NCBI RefSeq assembly: GCF_001298445.1
Contig: NZ_CP012036.1
Coordinates: 1,491,263 to 1,555,262 of the forward strand
Direction: 5' to 3'
DNA from: Nostoc piscinale CENA21
Lineage (GTDB): Bacteria; Cyanobacteriota; Cyanobacteriia; Cyanobacteriales; Nostocaceae
Length of the DNA stretch: 64,000 bases
Below, piece after piece: positions 63,959 through 64,000 of the stretch. Position numbers and translations under genes: made by a program. The stretch's first letter is position 1; every line of letters begins with the position of its first letter. A model generated the notes under the pieces. It did not search any database. It saw only the letters and a program-made list of their open reading frames with translations, and was not told where the DNA came from.

Positions 63959-64000
63959 TGTGCTTTGATATTTAAATTTTGTGTTTTAATAACTTAAAAT

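Noticed and set aside
1..64000. tRNA, rRNA or tmRNA genes
   Set aside because: I looked for T-loop sequences (GGTTCGAATCC-like) in the gaps, in particular next to smpB, and found none that could be folded into a cloverleaf.

Overview
The window looks like chromosomal DNA from a filamentous, heterocyst-type cyanobacterium (Nostocales). Supporting signs are the many HIP1 octamers (GCGATCGC), heptanucleotide STRR tandem repeats between genes, an NtcA-type promoter, and the gene set: ferredoxin-type narB/nirA, the fused nrtC, ictB, a Gap2-type GAPDH, a Ycf29/Rre1 regulator, cyanoexosortase B and a CYP110-like P450. I found no rRNA, tRNA, CRISPR array or intact transposase gene.

Layout. 1-13 kb: a nitrate assimilation cluster on the minus strand, nirA-nrtA-nrtB-nrtC-nrtD-nrtP-narB followed by psiE-like and narM genes. 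It is driven by a textbook NtcA site plus -10 box about 340-380 bp upstream of nirA. Unusually it encodes both the ABC nitrate transporter (NrtABCD) and an MFS nitrate permease (NrtP). 13-34 kb: housekeeping genes (Rieske protein, HEAT protein, acyltransferase, proS, accB, efp, cyclophilin, thiL, gap2, nadD, murC-murB, ybaB, a low-molecular-weight phosphatase, rre1, smpB, ictB). 34.9-36.5 kb: a GAF plus pseudo-histidine-kinase protein that lacks the phospho-acceptor histidine and is split by a frameshift. 37-47 kb: an envelope/exopolysaccharide region with a DegT-type aminotransferase, cyanoexosortase B, its partner protein, a Wza-like export protein and a Wzc/GumC-like chain-length ATPase. 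A three-ORF NACHT (NLR-like) cassette sits between the exosortase gene and its partner gene. 47-54.5 kb: the rimP-nusA-ylxR-infB operon. 54.8-64 kb: a channel-like membrane protein, a peptidoglycan-binding protein, an SDH-type Clp-fold protease, a TIR-like putative defence protein, a phosphoketolase-like enzyme and a CYP110-type P450.

Two cross-cutting observations matter. First, at least seven genes (narM, the GAF protein, infB, ylxR, nusA, the channel-like gene, the P450) are broken in this sequence by single-base indels, nearly all +1 in A/T runs of 6-9. Since infB and nusA are essential, sequencing error or transcriptional slippage is more likely than true loss. Second, small palindromic elements ending in AGGACTTACGCA-type inverted repeats occur at least three times, with other dispersed repeats, mostly at gene ends.

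The best candidates for undescribed biology are the NACHT cassette (39.7-42.3 kb) with its two arrays of GLIx tetrapeptides and a neighbour sharing its N-terminal motif, the TIR-like protein at 58.5-59.9 kb, and the pseudo-histidine kinase.
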